Position numbers and translations under genes: made by a program. From Planctomycetota bacterium (GTDB lineage Bacteria > Planctomycetota > Planctomycetia > Pirellulales > UBA7805), in assembly GCA_003389215.1 (NCBI GenBank), contig QQVP01000077.1, positions 1-51,370 on the forward strand: 51,370 nt of DNA. The letters run 5' to 3'. Of this stretch, positions 8,557-17,419 are shown piece after piece. The notes beneath the pieces are model-generated. The model saw only the letters and a list, made by a program, of their open reading frames with translations. It did no database searches and was not told the DNA's origin. The number at the start of each line of letters is the position of its first letter. Within the stretch, counting starts at the first letter, position 1.

Positions 8557-9600
8557 ATGCAAGCGCTCCGACTCCTTGAAATCGGCCAGCCGCTGGCAGC
8601 AGCGGAAACCGCCGTGCCGACGCCGGGCGACGGAGAAGTGCTCGTCCACATCGCTGCCGCAGGCATCTGCCACTCGGATGCCCACTACCGGCGTGGCGAT
8701 TCGCCCACCGGTTCACTCCCACTCACGTTGGGACATGAAGTTGCCGGACGCGTTGCGGAGTTGGGCAAGGGCGTTACGTCTCTCGAGCCAGGCGCGCGAG
8801 TCGCGCTCGACTATCTCGTCACCTGCGGATCGTGCGAGTTTTGTGCCCGGGGCGCCCGGCAGTTCTGTCCGCAAGGCAAGATGATCGGCAAACATCGCGA
8901 CGGAGGATTCGCCGAGTTCATCGTCGTCCCGGCCGAGAACGCGATTGCCGTGCCCGATGCGGTGCCCCTGGATGCTGCCGCCTTGATGATGTGTTCCTCC
9001 TCAACTTCGCTGCATGCCCTCGAGCGGGCTCGCCTGGCCCAGGGCGAGTCCGTTGCCGTCTTCGGCGCCGGCGGACTCGGCATGTCGGCGATTCAATTGG
9101 CGCGAATCCTGGGCGCGGGGCCGGTCTTCGCCATCGATATTGACGCGGAACGGCTGCAGACCGCCGAACAGCTCGGTGCGGTGCCGATCGACGCGACCCG
9201 CTGCGATCCCCTCGACGTGTTGATGCATCACACCGACTCCCGGGGCGTCGACGTAGCACTGGAACTGATCGGGCTGGCCCATACGATGCAACAAGCGGTC
9301 CAGGTGCTGGCCGTTCATGGGCGGGCCGCATTGGTCGGCATCACGCCGGCCGCCTTTCCCGTCCGGCCGTACGACGAACTCCTCAACAAGGAGGCCGAAA
9401 TTCTGGGCGTCTCCGACCATCTGGCTAGCGATCTGCCGCGGCTACTCGATTGGGCCGCCACCGGAGAGCTCGACTTCTCTCCTGTGATTCGCCAGCGCAT
9501 TCCGCTCGTGGCCGACGCGGCGAATGCCGCGCTCGATCGCCTGCAGAGCCACGGCAGCGGACTGCGCACCGTGATCGTCCAAGACACGGAAGAAGTCTGA
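8557..9600 (+). CDS. Zinc-dependent alcohol dehydrogenase (MDR family)
   Basis: 347 residues, the usual length for a medium-chain dehydrogenase. The N-terminal GroES-like half carries catalytic-zinc ligands Cys38 and His60-Glu61 (GHEVAGRV) and probably Cys146. The structural-zinc knuckle is Cys90, Cys93, Cys96, Cys104 (CGSCEFC, then C). The Rossmann half has GAGGLG at 170-175, followed by an acidic end of beta-2 (FAIDIDAERL), suggesting NAD(H). It would oxidise an alcohol or reduce an aldehyde; the substrate cannot be read from sequence. Confidence 0.88.
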   Translation: MQALRLLEIGQPLAAAETAVPTPGDGEVLVHIAAAGICHSDAHYRRGDSPTGSLPLTLGHEVAGRVAELGKGVTSLEPGARVALDYLVTCGSCEFCARGARQFCPQGKMIGKHRDGGFAEFIVVPAENAIAVPDAVPLDAAALMMCSSSTSLHALERARLAQGESVAVFGAGGLGMSAIQLARILGAGPVFAIDIDAERLQTAEQLGAVPIDATRCDPLDVLMHHTDSRGVDVALELIGLAHTMQQAVQVLAVHGRAALVGITPAAFPVRPYDELLNKEAEILGVSDHLASDLPRLLDWAATGELDFSPVIRQRIPLVADAANAALDRLQSHGSGLRTVIVQDTEEV

Positions 9601-9725
9601 CAGGACGACGCCGAACGTGAACTCGAAACGGCGATGCGTCCCGATGGGGGTCGTCGAAAAACCGTCGACGCAAGACCATCGACAGGGACCCGCGAGCGCG
9701 CGACGGCCGACGACCACGTCCGCAG

Positions 9726-9944
9726 CTACACGCAGCTCTTCATGGCCGCGTAGCCTTCCTGCGTGAGCGAGTAGCCCCCCTTAAACCGCTCTTTGATCAA
9801 CATGTCCTTGTTCATCAAGTTGTGGAGCGCGTTTTCGTTTCGCTTCAGATCGGGGCCGTTGAAGCAGAGCATCTGGCCCGGCGACATCATGAACTTGCGA
9901 TAAACCCTCAACACCCGCTCTTCCGATTTCGTCAGAGTCGACAA
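9726..9944 (-). CDS. Small putative winged-helix DNA-binding protein
   Basis: 72 residues from a TTG at 9944, chosen because AGGAG lies 6 nt upstream and the protein then starts at the plausible STLTKSEERVLRVYRKF. Longer upstream frames exist but translate to Arg/Pro-rich sequence. The helix pattern (TKSEERVLRVYRKFMMSPGQ), a second helix (NENALHNLMNKDMLI) and a Gly-Tyr hairpin (FKGGYSLTQEGYAAM) resemble a small winged helix as in MarR or PadR relatives. It is convergent with the dehydrogenase gene. The target is unknown; function is inferred from fold pattern only. Confidence 0.6.
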   Translation of the reverse strand: MSTLTKSEERVLRVYRKFMMSPGQMLCFNGPDLKRNENALHNLMNKDMLIKERFKGGYSLTQEGYAAMKSCV

Positions 9945-10374
9945 GGTCTTCTCCTGGTATGCAGTCGCGTGTTTCGCCGGGCTGAATCCCGGCCACTGAC
10001 TTGGTCGCGGTTGGTGATTTGGAGGTGGAGCGTCCCGATCCGGGAAATGCTGGCCGAGACCGGCTCCGCGCAAGAGGCGGGTCCGCACGTCGCTCAGACG
10101 CGCGGTATGGACGAAACCCCGCAAAAGTGCACGCGGATTCGCCGTTACGCGCTGGGCCGATACGCTCCATCGCTACCTCATTTATACGACATATAAGCGC
10201 CCCTGTATACCACCCGCAAACGCCGCGTCTGAAGCGTCCGCAAACGCCTGTCGCTCGCCAACTTGACGCCGCGCCGTGGTCAATTTCAACGTGCCCGCGC
10301 GCCGCCTAGAATCGACACGTCGGTGGGACCTCGGCGGCAACTCGATCAGACGGCGACTCGATGAAGGGACGGCT
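9945..10374. other. Intergenic region with AT-rich palindrome
   Basis: About 430 nt between divergent genes, no convincing coding sequence. An unusually AT-rich patch at 10179-10210 contains the palindrome TTATA-CGACA-TATAA (10182-10196) and a nearby TGTATA. It could hold back-to-back -10 boxes or an operator for the small winged-helix protein. That is inference from position and composition. Confidence 0.35.
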
Positions 10375-11205
10375 GTGAAGAAATCTCTCTACGTCTTCGG
10401 CGGCTTGATCGTGCTGTCGGTTGCCTTCGACATGGCGAAGCACGGCAGCGCGCTGGTCCGTGTCTTCGCATGCCTCTTCCACGAAGCGGGCGATCCGCCG
10501 CCCGAGGTTGTCCAGGAAGTTGCCTATGTGGCCCTTCATCTGCTCGCGCTCGCGGCTGGGGTCACCCTCTGCGGCTTCTCGGCACTCCGCGCTAGCGACG
10601 AGCATTCAATCACCTCGGCGGGGCGCCGCCTGCACGCCTTGGCGGGTGTCGCGCTGCTGCTTACCGCCGCCATGATCATTCAGGCATTGCTGCTCGTGCG
10701 GGGCGAGTTCGAGAGCCTTGCCGAGCAAGTCTTCATGGTAGCACCGTTCGAAGAGCCGGACTCGATGCGTCTGGCGATCGCCTCCGCCGGCCGCACCATC
10801 CGGTCGAGCTTTTTGATCCTCACCGGTTCTGGTTTCATGCTCGCCCTGGCCGGACTGTTCGGGCTGCAGCGCTGGCCGCCACGAACCGCGAGTTCGGCGC
10901 GACGCGCCCTGCGGATCGGGATCATGCTCTGCTGCGCTATTCTCACGATGGCGACGGCCGCGCCGGTCTATTTTGCCGCCCGTGCTGCCGAGGGCCTGCA
11001 GGGCTGTCTTGACGGCTCGCTGGCCTGCAAGCCGCAGGATCTTGCCGACGGCTTGCTCACGATCAACAACAGTTCGCTGATCGCCGCCGGCATCCTGGGG
11101 CTCCTGGGCGCGTTGCAGCTTGGCGCGGCGCTGGTGGCTCCGCAGCCCGACGAAGACTACGAGCCCCCCGCAGAAGTGGATGTCGAAGACGAGCCGCAAT
11201 CGTGA
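10375..11205 (+). CDS. Integral membrane protein of unknown function
   Basis: 276 residues from the GTG at 10375, chosen because AAGGGA lies 5 nt upstream. An in-frame ATG at 10276 would add 33 residues of charged sequence. About five hydrophobic segments are visible (roughly residues 3-18, 50-68, 88-110, 138-160, 178-200, and another near 235-255), ending in an acidic tail (EPPAEVDVEDEPQS). Two Cys (GCLDGSLAC) lie in a predicted external loop and might pair. I recognise no family. It ends 52 nt before the multiheme cytochrome, so the two may form a transcription unit, and a role in anchoring or electron transfer is possible but unproven. Confidence 0.6.
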   Translation: MKKSLYVFGGLIVLSVAFDMAKHGSALVRVFACLFHEAGDPPPEVVQEVAYVALHLLALAAGVTLCGFSALRASDEHSITSAGRRLHALAGVALLLTAAMIIQALLLVRGEFESLAEQVFMVAPFEEPDSMRLAIASAGRTIRSSFLILTGSGFMLALAGLFGLQRWPPRTASSARRALRIGIMLCCAILTMATAAPVYFAARAAEGLQGCLDGSLACKPQDLADGLLTINNSSLIAAGILGLLGALQLGAALVAPQPDEDYEPPAEVDVEDEPQS

Positions 11206-11257
11206 GCCCGCGCAGACTTCCCGCGCAGACTTGCCGTCGAGTCGTCATAATGGAGAG

Positions 11258-13525
11258 ATGATCGGCGAAGACGCGCAACCGCCCCACGAACGCACGGCAA
11301 CCAACACCTCTCGTCCCAACCCCTGGCGGCGCGGTGCGCTGGCGCTGGTGGCGCTCGCGGGCTGTGCCACGCTGGCGATCGGAGCCGATTGGTATCTGGC
11401 CGTGCCCAAGACCGAAGTTGCCAGCTATGTCGGCCGGCAGACGTGCGCCGAGTGCCACCAACAAGAAGTGCAAGCCTGGACCGGGTCGCACCACGATCGG
11501 GCCATGGATCTGGCCACTCCCGAGACCGTGCTGGGAGACTTCGACGACGCGGTGCTCGAGTATCAGGGCGTCACCTCGAAGATGTTTCGCCGCGACGGCG
11601 CGTACTTTATCAACACCGAGGGCCCGGACGGCCAGCTGGCCGACTTCCCCGTCAAGTACGTGATCGGGGTCGAACCGCTCCAGCAGTACATGGTCGAGTT
11701 CCCCGACGGTCGCGTGCAGGTCCTGCGGATCACCTGGGATACCGCAGGAAAGCGCTGGTTCTATCACTATCCGCCCGACGTGAAGGACGAGCGGCTCGCT
11801 CCCGACGACCCGCTGCACTGGACCGGCGAGCAGAGCAACTGGAACTACATGTGTGCCGACTGTCACACCACGAATCTGAAGAAGAATTTTGACGCGGCGA
11901 CCGAGACCTACCACACCTCCTTCAGCGAAATCGATGTCAGCTGCGAGACCTGCCACGGACCGGGCAGCATTCACGTCGAGTTGGCCCATAGCCGTTCGCT
12001 CTTCTGGGACCGCAACCACGGCTACGGCCTGGCGAGACTCAAGGGCGAGTCCAACAAGGCCGAGGTCGAGTCGTGTGCCAAGTGCCACATGCGGCGGAGC
12101 CAGCAGCTCACCGAGAACTTTCGACCTGGCGGAGAACTTTGCGACCACTTCGCGCCGGCGCGACTGCGTGCCGGTCTCTACCACGATGACGGTCAGATCA
12201 AGGACGAGGTCTACGTCTACGGCTCGTTCGCCCAGAGCAAGATGTTCGCCCGCGGCATTCGCTGCACCGATTGCCACGATCCGCACACAGCCCGTCTGAA
12301 ACACCAGGGCAATGCGGTCTGCACCTCGTGCCACCAACACCCGTCGGCCAAGTACGACACGCCAGCCCATCACCATCACGCCGCCGGCAGCAGCGGTGCC
12401 CAGTGCGTCGAGTGCCACATGCCCGAGAAGCACTTCATGATCGTCGATCCGCGCCGCGATCACAGCATGCGTGCCCCGCGGCCCGACCTTTCGGTCGCGT
12501 GGCGCACGCCGAACGCCTGTACCGGCTGCCACCTGGAACTCGAACTGGAGAAAGAGGGTGGCCACGACGCGCGACCTCACTACGCCGACTGGCTCGCCGA
12601 GGCCGAAGCCGCCGAGGGCGAAGCACGCGAGCGAATCACGCGGCTCGATCGTTGGGCCGCCGAGCATCACGCCAAGTGGTATGACACCGACAAATCGCGC
12701 GACAGGAAATCGCCCTGGATCGACTTTGGCCCGACCCTCGCCGCGGCCCGTCAGCAGCAGCCCGAAGCCCTGTCGGGGCTGCGCAAACTGCTGGCGCGGA
12801 AGACGACGCCGGCCATCGTGCGGGCGACCGCGCTCGAAGCGTTGGGCAATCATTATCCGGAGACGGCCTTCGAGCAGCTCTGCGAGGCCCTCACAGACAA
12901 GTCGCCCTTGGTGCGCGCCACGGCGTTGACGCAGCTGGCTCAGTTGCCCGCGGGGGGCGATCATCGCGAAGCCACGCCCGTACCCCTGGCGGCACCGCTG
13001 TTGGCCGATCCGGTTCGCCTGGTGCGGATCGAGGCCGCCCGCAGCGTGGCGCCCTACCTGCAACACCTCGACGAAGAGGAGCGCACGCAATTCGACCGCG
13101 CGGCCGCGGAGCTGGTCGAATCGTTTGCCGTGGCCAACGACCGGGCCGGCAGTCATCGCGAATTGGCCAAGCTGCAGCAGCATTTGGGCCAGTTCGACAA
13201 GGCAAAGGCTTCGCTATCGACCGCGCTGCGTCTGTCGCGGACGCCGCTGGACAAGAGCCTGTCGCACTATCAAAACGCCCTGCTGCTGGTCCGCCAGCGC
13301 GACTTCGCGGCCGTTGAACGCGAGCTGCTCGCGGCACTCGAAGCCAGCGAAGAGAACATCCCGGCCCTGCAAACGCTGCTGGCCCTGTACTTCGACTTAC
13401 GTCGGCCCGAGCAAGCCCGCGAGGTGCTCAACCGCTGGCGCAAGCGAGCGCCGGGCGACCCGCGCCTGAATTATTGGCAGCAGCAGCTCGACGCGGCAAG
13501 TTCGCGGCCCGCCGCCTCGCCGTAG
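11258..13525 (+). CDS. Octaheme c-type cytochrome with HEAT/TPR-like C-terminus
   Basis: 755 residues from the ATG at 11258; an upstream in-frame ATG would overlap the previous gene. A membrane anchor or signal lies at about 27-47. Eight CxxCH haem-binding motifs lie at 63, 199, 229, 273, 336, 355, 383 and 421. The order and spacing recall the cytochrome c554-type multiheme proteins common in planctomycetes. A His-rich loop lies near 370-375. From about 520 on, two HEAT-like repeats (ATALEALGNHYPETAFEQL, RIEAARSVAPYLQHL) are followed by TPR-like helices to the end. It is expected to be exported, with haem attached outside the cytoplasm. Redox partner and substrate are unknown. Confidence 0.88.
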   Translation: MIGEDAQPPHERTATNTSRPNPWRRGALALVALAGCATLAIGADWYLAVPKTEVASYVGRQTCAECHQQEVQAWTGSHHDRAMDLATPETVLGDFDDAVLEYQGVTSKMFRRDGAYFINTEGPDGQLADFPVKYVIGVEPLQQYMVEFPDGRVQVLRITWDTAGKRWFYHYPPDVKDERLAPDDPLHWTGEQSNWNYMCADCHTTNLKKNFDAATETYHTSFSEIDVSCETCHGPGSIHVELAHSRSLFWDRNHGYGLARLKGESNKAEVESCAKCHMRRSQQLTENFRPGGELCDHFAPARLRAGLYHDDGQIKDEVYVYGSFAQSKMFARGIRCTDCHDPHTARLKHQGNAVCTSCHQHPSAKYDTPAHHHHAAGSSGAQCVECHMPEKHFMIVDPRRDHSMRAPRPDLSVAWRTPNACTGCHLELELEKEGGHDARPHYADWLAEAEAAEGEARERITRLDRWAAEHHAKWYDTDKSRDRKSPWIDFGPTLAAARQQQPEALSGLRKLLARKTTPAIVRATALEALGNHYPETAFEQLCEALTDKSPLVRATALTQLAQLPAGGDHREATPVPLAAPLLADPVRLVRIEAARSVAPYLQHLDEEERTQFDRAAAELVESFAVANDRAGSHRELAKLQQHLGQFDKAKASLSTALRLSRTPLDKSLSHYQNALLLVRQRDFAAVERELLAALEASEENIPALQTLLALYFDLRRPEQAREVLNRWRKRAPGDPRLNYWQQQLDAASSRPAASP

Positions 13526-13567
13526 TCGCCGCTTCCACCGCAGGACTTACCGCTGGGGAGGAGGTGT

Positions 13568-13598
13568 TTGACAGCCGCGTCCAACTTCGCGTTACAAT
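13568..13598 (+). promoter_or_regulatory. Candidate promoter of the WD40-like gene
   Basis: A perfect TTGACA and a TACAAT are separated by 19 nt, about 80 nt before the ATG at 13679. Hexamers are excellent; the spacer is slightly long. Confidence 0.5.
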
Positions 13599-13678
13599 GC
13601 GCCCTTCGAGGCACGGCCCTCGGGCATTTCGCGCGGCGGCAGGCACGCCACCATCGTCGTAACTGAAAAGAGGCAAAC

Positions 13679-14917
13679 ATGGGTGCGGCACATCGTCGCC
13701 TGGGCACGGGCGTGCGGCGGGCGGCGCCGCCCATTCGCCGATTCTTGCGGATCCCCGGCTGGCTTGCGGTCGGCTCGTTGCTGGCGGTCGCGCTGGCGTT
13801 TCCCAAGGCGGCCGCCGGGCAGCCGAGCGAGCCGATCGACGTCGGCTTCGAAGTGGTCTCGCTGGCCTACTCGCCCGACGGCGCACAGTTGGCCGCCTCC
13901 GGTGCCAGCGGCCATGCGCATCTCTACGACGCCGCCACGGGGGACCTCAAGTTCGAGCTATCGATTCCCTTTCCGCAGCAGAATATCGAGCGGCAAGAGG
14001 CCGACCAGCGCTGCGACCACGTCGTCTTCTCGCCCGACGGCAAGCAGCTCGCCGGGCTCTTCAATGGCGAGTGGGATTTCGTCCGCGGGCCGGACAACCA
14101 GCGGATCAACTTCTACGGGCTGACCCGCGGCATCGTCGTCTGGAACACGATCACTGGCAAGACCTACAAGATCTACGAGCTGGGCCGCCGCGTCGGTATG
14201 GTTCCCGACGGCACGAAGAAGGTCGCTGGTGCGGGGGCGGGCGGGGCGCTCGACGACGGGCTGACGCGGGCCGAGGGGACGCGGACGATCGCCTTCGTCG
14301 ACGGGGGCCAGCGCATGATCGGCGACTTGGGCAACATGTGGCGGATCGGCGTCGGCGACGACGGCGCGCTCAACGAAGGCCAGGATCCCGTGGTGTTCGT
14401 GGCGGCCGCGGGAGAGGAAGGCGACCGCGTCACGGTCAGCCCCAAGGGCATCGTGCGGTTTTGGGATTATCGCGATCGGCTGGCCGGCCAGGCAAAGTGC
14501 AAACCGCCGATCCGCGTCGGCCGCAACGGCCAGACCAGTCTCCGTTCGATCGCCATGTCCGGCGACGGCGCGCGACTGGCCCTGGGAGTCATCGACGGCG
14601 TGCGGCTGTTCGACGTCGCCGAGCGCAAAGCGCAACGACCCATTCGCATTCGCGGACGTAAGCCCGGGCCGGTGCTCGCGGTGGCCTTCTCGCCCGACGG
14701 CGCGCAGCTGGCCACGGGTCACGCCAGCGGCGCAGTGAAAGTTTGGGATGTGGAGTCGCGGGAAGAGCTCCGCGAGTGGGCGCCCGCGAAGGGCGAAGAA
14801 CTGCCGGCCGCCCGGGCCGTGGCGTTTGTGCCCGCAGGTGACCGGCTCGCCGTCGCCCGGGGCACGGAGATTGAGTTTCTGGAAGTCGCTGAAGACACGG
14901 CGACGGGCGACGAGTAA
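13679..14917 (+). CDS. Secreted/anchored WD40-repeat protein
   Basis: 412 residues with an Arg-rich N-terminus and a hydrophobic segment (about 28-42, ending AAAGQ), consistent with a signal peptide or anchor. At least three WD40-type blades are evident from SPDGAQLAASGASGHAHLYD, FSPDGKQLAGL, and FSPDGAQLATGHASGAVKVWD, plus degenerate ones between, so a beta-propeller is expected. The middle (residues 170-235) contains Gly-rich insertions. Such proteins usually act as protein-interaction scaffolds; no partner is indicated. A good ribosome-binding site (AGAGG) precedes the ATG. It is convergent with rbsK. Confidence 0.78.
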   Translation: MGAAHRRLGTGVRRAAPPIRRFLRIPGWLAVGSLLAVALAFPKAAAGQPSEPIDVGFEVVSLAYSPDGAQLAASGASGHAHLYDAATGDLKFELSIPFPQQNIERQEADQRCDHVVFSPDGKQLAGLFNGEWDFVRGPDNQRINFYGLTRGIVVWNTITGKTYKIYELGRRVGMVPDGTKKVAGAGAGGALDDGLTRAEGTRTIAFVDGGQRMIGDLGNMWRIGVGDDGALNEGQDPVVFVAAAGEEGDRVTVSPKGIVRFWDYRDRLAGQAKCKPPIRVGRNGQTSLRSIAMSGDGARLALGVIDGVRLFDVAERKAQRPIRIRGRKPGPVLAVAFSPDGAQLATGHASGAVKVWDVESREELREWAPAKGEELPAARAVAFVPAGDRLAVARGTEIEFLEVAEDTATGDE

Positions 14918-14947
14918 GTCGGTGCCATTAAGTGGGCGACGAAGATC

Positions 14948-15901
14948 CTAGGAGAACGCCGCCTCCACCTCCGCCCGCCAGGGTAGCGACGGCTGTGCCC
15001 CGCGTCGGGTGACGGAGAGGGCCGCCGCGCGGCTGGCCCAATGGGCCGCCTCGACCAGGTCGCGGCCCTCGGCCAGGGCAACCGCCAACGCCCCGTTGAA
15101 GGCGTCGCCCGCTGCCGTGGTGTCGACCGCCTCGACTTCGACCGCCGGCACTTCGGTGACCCGATCGTCGGCATCGACGACAATGGCGCCCGCGGCACCG
15201 CGCGTGATCACGCAACTGCCACAGCCGAGCTGCTGCAACCGACGGGCCGCGGAGATCGCCTCGTCCGTCGTCGTCACCGAGAGGCCCGTCAGGTGCTCGG
15301 CCTCGATTTCGTTCGGCGTGAGCACGTCGACCTGTTTGAGCACGTTGTTCTCGAGCAAGCCCGCGTGGGCCGGGGCCGGATTTAGCAGCGTCGTGGCGCT
15401 GCGATCCTGGGCCCGCTTCAGCCCTCGGGCGACCGTGCACAAGGTCAGCTCAAGATTGGCGACAAACACCCCGGCGAACAGATCCTCGTCGAGGGCATTT
15501 ACGTCGGCCACGCTGAGCGCCGCGTTCGCACCCGAGGCAACGCTGATCAGGTTCTCGCCGGCCGCGTCGACCATGATCAAGGCGATTCCGGTCGCGTGCT
15601 CCGCGAGCGTGCGGATGTGCTTGTCGTCGAGTGGCTCGCGGCCGAGTTGATCGCATACCCAACGCCCAAGTTCGTCATCGCCGACGGCGCCGACGAGTTG
15701 CACTGGCGAGTCGGCCGCCGCCTGTCTCGCCGAATTGCAAGACAGCCGGGCAGCGGCGACCGCCTTGTTGGCTCCCTTGCCGCCCGAGGCCTGATAGAAC
15801 GCGCCGCCGGTCACCGTCTCGCCGGCGGCGGGTAGTCGTTTCGAGCGCACGACGAGGTCGACGTTGATCGAGCCGAGGACGGTGATTGGCTTAGCAGTCA
15901 T
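14948..15901 (-). CDS. rbsK: Ribokinase-family sugar kinase
   Basis: 317 residues, normal for PfkB-family ribokinase. Signatures: N-terminal VLGSINVDLVVRSKRLPAAG, then GGKGANKAVAAARL, and near the C-terminus the anion-hole/catalytic DTTAAGDAFNGAL with Asp as catalytic base. The expected reaction is ATP-dependent phosphorylation of D-ribose at O5. The closest named member is RbsK, but other PfkB sugars cannot be excluded. The ATG at 15901 was taken because the upstream extension overlaps mnmE and is Arg-rich. The start has AAGGG upstream. It lies 50 nt after mnmE and is probably the last gene of the minus-strand operon. Confidence 0.85.
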   Translation of the reverse strand: MTAKPITVLGSINVDLVVRSKRLPAAGETVTGGAFYQASGGKGANKAVAAARLSCNSARQAAADSPVQLVGAVGDDELGRWVCDQLGREPLDDKHIRTLAEHATGIALIMVDAAGENLISVASGANAALSVADVNALDEDLFAGVFVANLELTLCTVARGLKRAQDRSATTLLNPAPAHAGLLENNVLKQVDVLTPNEIEAEHLTGLSVTTTDEAISAARRLQQLGCGSCVITRGAAGAIVVDADDRVTEVPAVEVEAVDTTAAGDAFNGALAVALAEGRDLVEAAHWASRAAALSVTRRGAQPSLPWRAEVEAAFS

Positions 15902-15951
15902 GGCAACCCTTGCGGTCGTTCGGCTGGAGCGCGGCGGCGGCAGGCGACTTT

Positions 15952-17358
15952 CTATTTTCCGATGCAGAAGCGACTGAAGATACGGTCGAGGATGTCGTCC
16001 GTGTAGACGGCTCCCGTGACGCAACCCAGCTCGTCCAGCGCCGCGCGGAGCTCGACGGCCACCAGTTCCTCACCGCCACCGGACTCCACCAACTGACGTG
16101 CCGCTTCGACTGCGTCAGCTGCCCGCTGCAGACTCTCGCGGCAACGCGCCGCCGTCGAGGCGACGACCTCTGTCGCGGGCGCCGCGTCGCTCAACTTCGC
16201 GGCAATCGCCCGCCGCAGCTCTTCCAGGCCGGCACCGCTGTGGCTGCTGGTGAACACGTCGGCGTGAAGCTGCGGCTCGCCCTGGTTGGCGCCCGCGGGG
16301 CGGGGCTCTCGCGAACTCTCGCCCATGCGATCGGCCTTGGTCTGCACGACGATCGTCCACGCCCGCTCGCTCGCCGCGAGCAGCTCCACTTCCGCGGGCA
16401 ACAGATCGCGGGTCCCGTCGAGACAAAGGAGCACAACTTCGGCCGCCTGCTGCTGGGCCGCGCGGGCCTGTTGGGCGGCGGTTGCCACGTGGGCACCTTC
16501 GTCAGTCGACTCGACACCGGCGGTGTCGATCAGCTGGTAGCGGCCGCCGTCATACTCGACCTCCGCGGTCAAATAATCGCGGGTCGTGCCGGCCTCGGCG
16601 GAAACGAGGGCGTGGCTCGCGGCAGCCAGTGCGTTGAACAGCGAGCTCTTGCCGACATTGGGAAGCCCCACGAGGGCGACGCGACCGCTGGCCGGCACGT
16701 GACCGCTGCTGCGCATCTGTTCGATAAGGTCCGCAATCTGGCGATCGGCGGCCGCCAGCGCGTCGAGCAGTTCCTCGCGGGCGACGAACTCGATGTCCTC
16801 TTCGGCGAAATCGAGTCCCGCTTCGAGATGGGCCAACAGCTCCAAGAGTTGTGTGCGCAACTGGTCGAGTGGCCGTGACAGACCGCCGGCAAGTTGGGCC
16901 AAGGCGGCTTCAAGCTGCGTGTCGGCCCGAGCGTCGATCACGCCGAGCACCGCCTCGGCCTGGGTCAGGTCGAGGCGCCCAGCGAGGAAGGCCCGCAGGG
17001 TGAATTCGCCCGGCTCGGCCAGACGGGCCCCGCAACGACAGAGCGTCTGCAGCAGGGCCTCGGCCAGCGGCGGCGAGCCGAGCGTGTGGATCTCGGCCAG
17101 GGGCGAACGGGTGTAGCTGCGGCGATCGGGCCAGAAGTAGAGCTCGCAGGGCAGCGGGGCGGCGACCTCGTCCAGGTCGATCTCGCCCGGGATCACCTCG
17201 GGCTCGGTGACGTCGTCGAGCGTGCGGTCCGCGGCGGGGCGAAAGCAACTCGCCAGACAGGCGGCGACCTGGTCGCCGGCCAGGCGGACAATGGCCCGGG
17301 CGGCACCTCCCGGAGCGGAGGCCAGAGCCACGATCGTTTCGCCCTCGCGATCTGTCAT
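15952..17358 (-). CDS. mnmE: tRNA modification GTPase MnmE
   Basis: 468 residues. The N-terminal tetrahydrofolate-binding part includes PGEFTLRAFLAGRLDLTQAE. The G domain follows, with G1 GLPNVGKS at 231-238, G2 GTTRD at 257-261, G3 DTAG at 278-281, and G4 TKAD at 340-343 (Thr in place of the usual Asn). The protein ends in the invariant FCIGK, which carries the catalytic Cys. With MnmG it makes cmnm5U34 on tRNA wobble positions. It lies next to yidC as in many bacteria, 61 nt downstream. Confidence 0.95.
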   Translation of the reverse strand: MTDREGETIVALASAPGGAARAIVRLAGDQVAACLASCFRPAADRTLDDVTEPEVIPGEIDLDEVAAPLPCELYFWPDRRSYTRSPLAEIHTLGSPPLAEALLQTLCRCGARLAEPGEFTLRAFLAGRLDLTQAEAVLGVIDARADTQLEAALAQLAGGLSRPLDQLRTQLLELLAHLEAGLDFAEEDIEFVAREELLDALAAADRQIADLIEQMRSSGHVPASGRVALVGLPNVGKSSLFNALAAASHALVSAEAGTTRDYLTAEVEYDGGRYQLIDTAGVESTDEGAHVATAAQQARAAQQQAAEVVLLCLDGTRDLLPAEVELLAASERAWTIVVQTKADRMGESSREPRPAGANQGEPQLHADVFTSSHSGAGLEELRRAIAAKLSDAAPATEVVASTAARCRESLQRAADAVEAARQLVESGGGEELVAVELRAALDELGCVTGAVYTDDILDRIFSRFCIGK

Positions 17359-17419
17359 GACGATCGCCGCCGATCAAGCCGTGGTGGCGTGTGCCGGACG
17401 AAGGGGAAGCGAACGCGAA

